From the NCBI GenBank assembly GCA_013288205.1, contig JABDCH010000020.1:1-33663 (forward strand): DNA of 33,663 nt. Direction: 5' to 3'. This DNA is from Bacteroidota bacterium. Its GTDB lineage: Bacteria > Bacteroidota > Bacteroidia > JABEUT01. Position numbers and translations under genes: made by a program. The notes beneath the pieces were generated by a model. That model was not told where the DNA came from. It worked only from the letters and a program-made list of their open reading frames with translations, and made no database searches. Numbering within the stretch: position 1 is the first letter of the stretch; every line of letters begins with the position of its first letter. Shown in pieces: positions 33,362 through 33,663 of the stretch.

Positions 33362-33422
33362 AAATAACGTATAATAGTTTGCTTGACTTTTCTAAATTAA
33401 TAGTAAAAGTATATAACCCCAG

Positions 33423-33440
33423 ACAAATGTAACAATTTGT
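33423..33440 (-). promoter_or_regulatory. Inverted repeat upstream of hsdM (possible operator)
   Basis: ACAAAT and ATTTGT, 6-base arms around GTAACA, 62 bases before the hsdM ATG. Its position suits a repressor site for restriction-modification control, but no controller gene is visible and the arms are short. Confidence 0.3.
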
Positions 33441-33521
33441 AGGTCTGAAATGCAAACTGTAGAGGAAACATAAGTATTTGTAATAGACTTGGCAAAAGAC
33501 AATCCTTTTCCCCTGAGATAC

Positions 33522-33543
33522 CCCCACCGGGGCTGTTTTTTTA
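33522..33543 (+). terminator. Possible intrinsic terminator
   Basis: CCCCACCGGGG followed by CTGTTTTTTTATT. The stem is only 4 bp with a 3-base loop, but the T-run is good. On the + strand it does not serve any gene in the window. Confidence 0.35.
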
Positions 33544-33572
33544 TTGGCCTTAGCAACGCTAAAAAGGGTGGA

Positions 33573-33598
33573 TATACTTATGTCTCTCTCTAAGTATA
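33573..33598. repeat. Hairpin TATACTTA / TAAGTATA
   Basis: A perfect 8-bp inverted repeat with a 10-base loop (tgtctctctc), followed by GTTTTTAAG on the + strand. It could be a weak terminator. Confidence 0.4.
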
Positions 33599-33648
33599 GT
33601 TTTTAAGTTGAGGAAATAAAATAATTCTTTTTGGATTTTATTGGAATG

Positions 33649-33662
33649 AATTCTATAGAATT
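33649..33662. repeat. 14-bp perfect palindrome at the window edge
   Basis: AATTCTATAGAATT is its own reverse complement. Its right context is cut off, so a role cannot be judged. Confidence 0.3.
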
Positions 33663-33663
33663 T

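Larger units (their letters stand above)
33362..33663. other. Non-coding right end of the window
   Basis: 302 bases with no supportable ORF. It contains an inverted repeat ACAAAT-gtaaca-ATTTGT (33423-33440), a CCCC-ACC-GGGG hairpin followed by CTGTTTTTTTATT (about 33522-33543), a second hairpin TATACTTA...TAAGTATA (33573-33598), and a 14-bp palindrome at the edge. The hairpins could end transcription of a gene outside the window. Confidence 0.5.

Noticed and set aside
1-33663. CRISPR arrays, insertion sequences, riboswitches
   Set aside because: No regularly spaced repeats with unique spacers, no transposase, and no riboswitch core was recognised.

Overview
The window looks like a chromosomal segment of an AT-rich Bacteroidota bacterium, most likely from the Chitinophagales/Sphingobacteriales side. 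Several promoters carry the phylum-type -7 box TAnnTTTG. Three secreted proteins end in type IX secretion (T9SS) type A sorting domains (YPNP...GxYF...K(L/I)(V/I)K/GK). There is a TonB-dependent receptor with a carboxypeptidase-regulatory-like N-terminus, several lipoproteins, and an RprXY-like two-component pair. No assignment below the phylum is secure from sequence alone.

Region 1 (1-8894, + strand) is a compact surface-polysaccharide operon. It holds the tail of a Wzt-like ABC-transporter ATPase, a GT9 (heptosyltransferase-like) enzyme, six GT-A or RgpF-like glycosyltransferases, and a large multi-spanning membrane protein that is probably a GT-C sugar transferase. Genes overlap or lie within tens of bases. 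Region 2 (8905-11357) has two divergent GT4 glycosyltransferases; the first converges on the operon with a hairpin built from both stop codons.

Region 3 (11354-14757, - strand) has a KirBac potassium channel and an OmpR-family response regulator with its histidine kinase. Region 4 (14886-25177) is a secretion/acquisition block: two T9SS cargo proteins, a metallophosphoesterase lipoprotein, a TonB-dependent receptor, a beta-helix lipoprotein, and a secreted endonuclease/exonuclease/phosphatase-fold (EEP) protein lacking two canonical catalytic residues. It also contains a decayed HTH/terminase-small-subunit-like pseudogene. TTTAAC/TTAAT-type direct repeats with an 11-bp period lie upstream of several of these genes, best in the kinase/T9SS intergenic region. 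I infer a regulon for nutrient, perhaps phosphoester, scavenging under the adjacent two-component system; this is a hypothesis.

Region 5 (25249-29225, - strand) is ordinary chromosome: an Ig-like lipoprotein, free methionine-R-sulfoxide reductase, a lipoprotein with a CxxCH motif, a PAP2 phosphatase, and a START-like protein with an unusual histone-H1-like lysine-rich N-terminal tail.

Region 6 (29493-33663) starts with an elongator tRNA-Met(CAT). It continues with about 0.7 kb of non-coding, structured sequence and a wrecked type I restriction-modification locus. hsdM is intact, hsdS is absent, and hsdR has lost its N-terminal nuclease and first motor domain. A 43-codon ORF starting with a signal peptide sits at the break. 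This resembles a decayed island next to a tRNA, but no integrase is visible.
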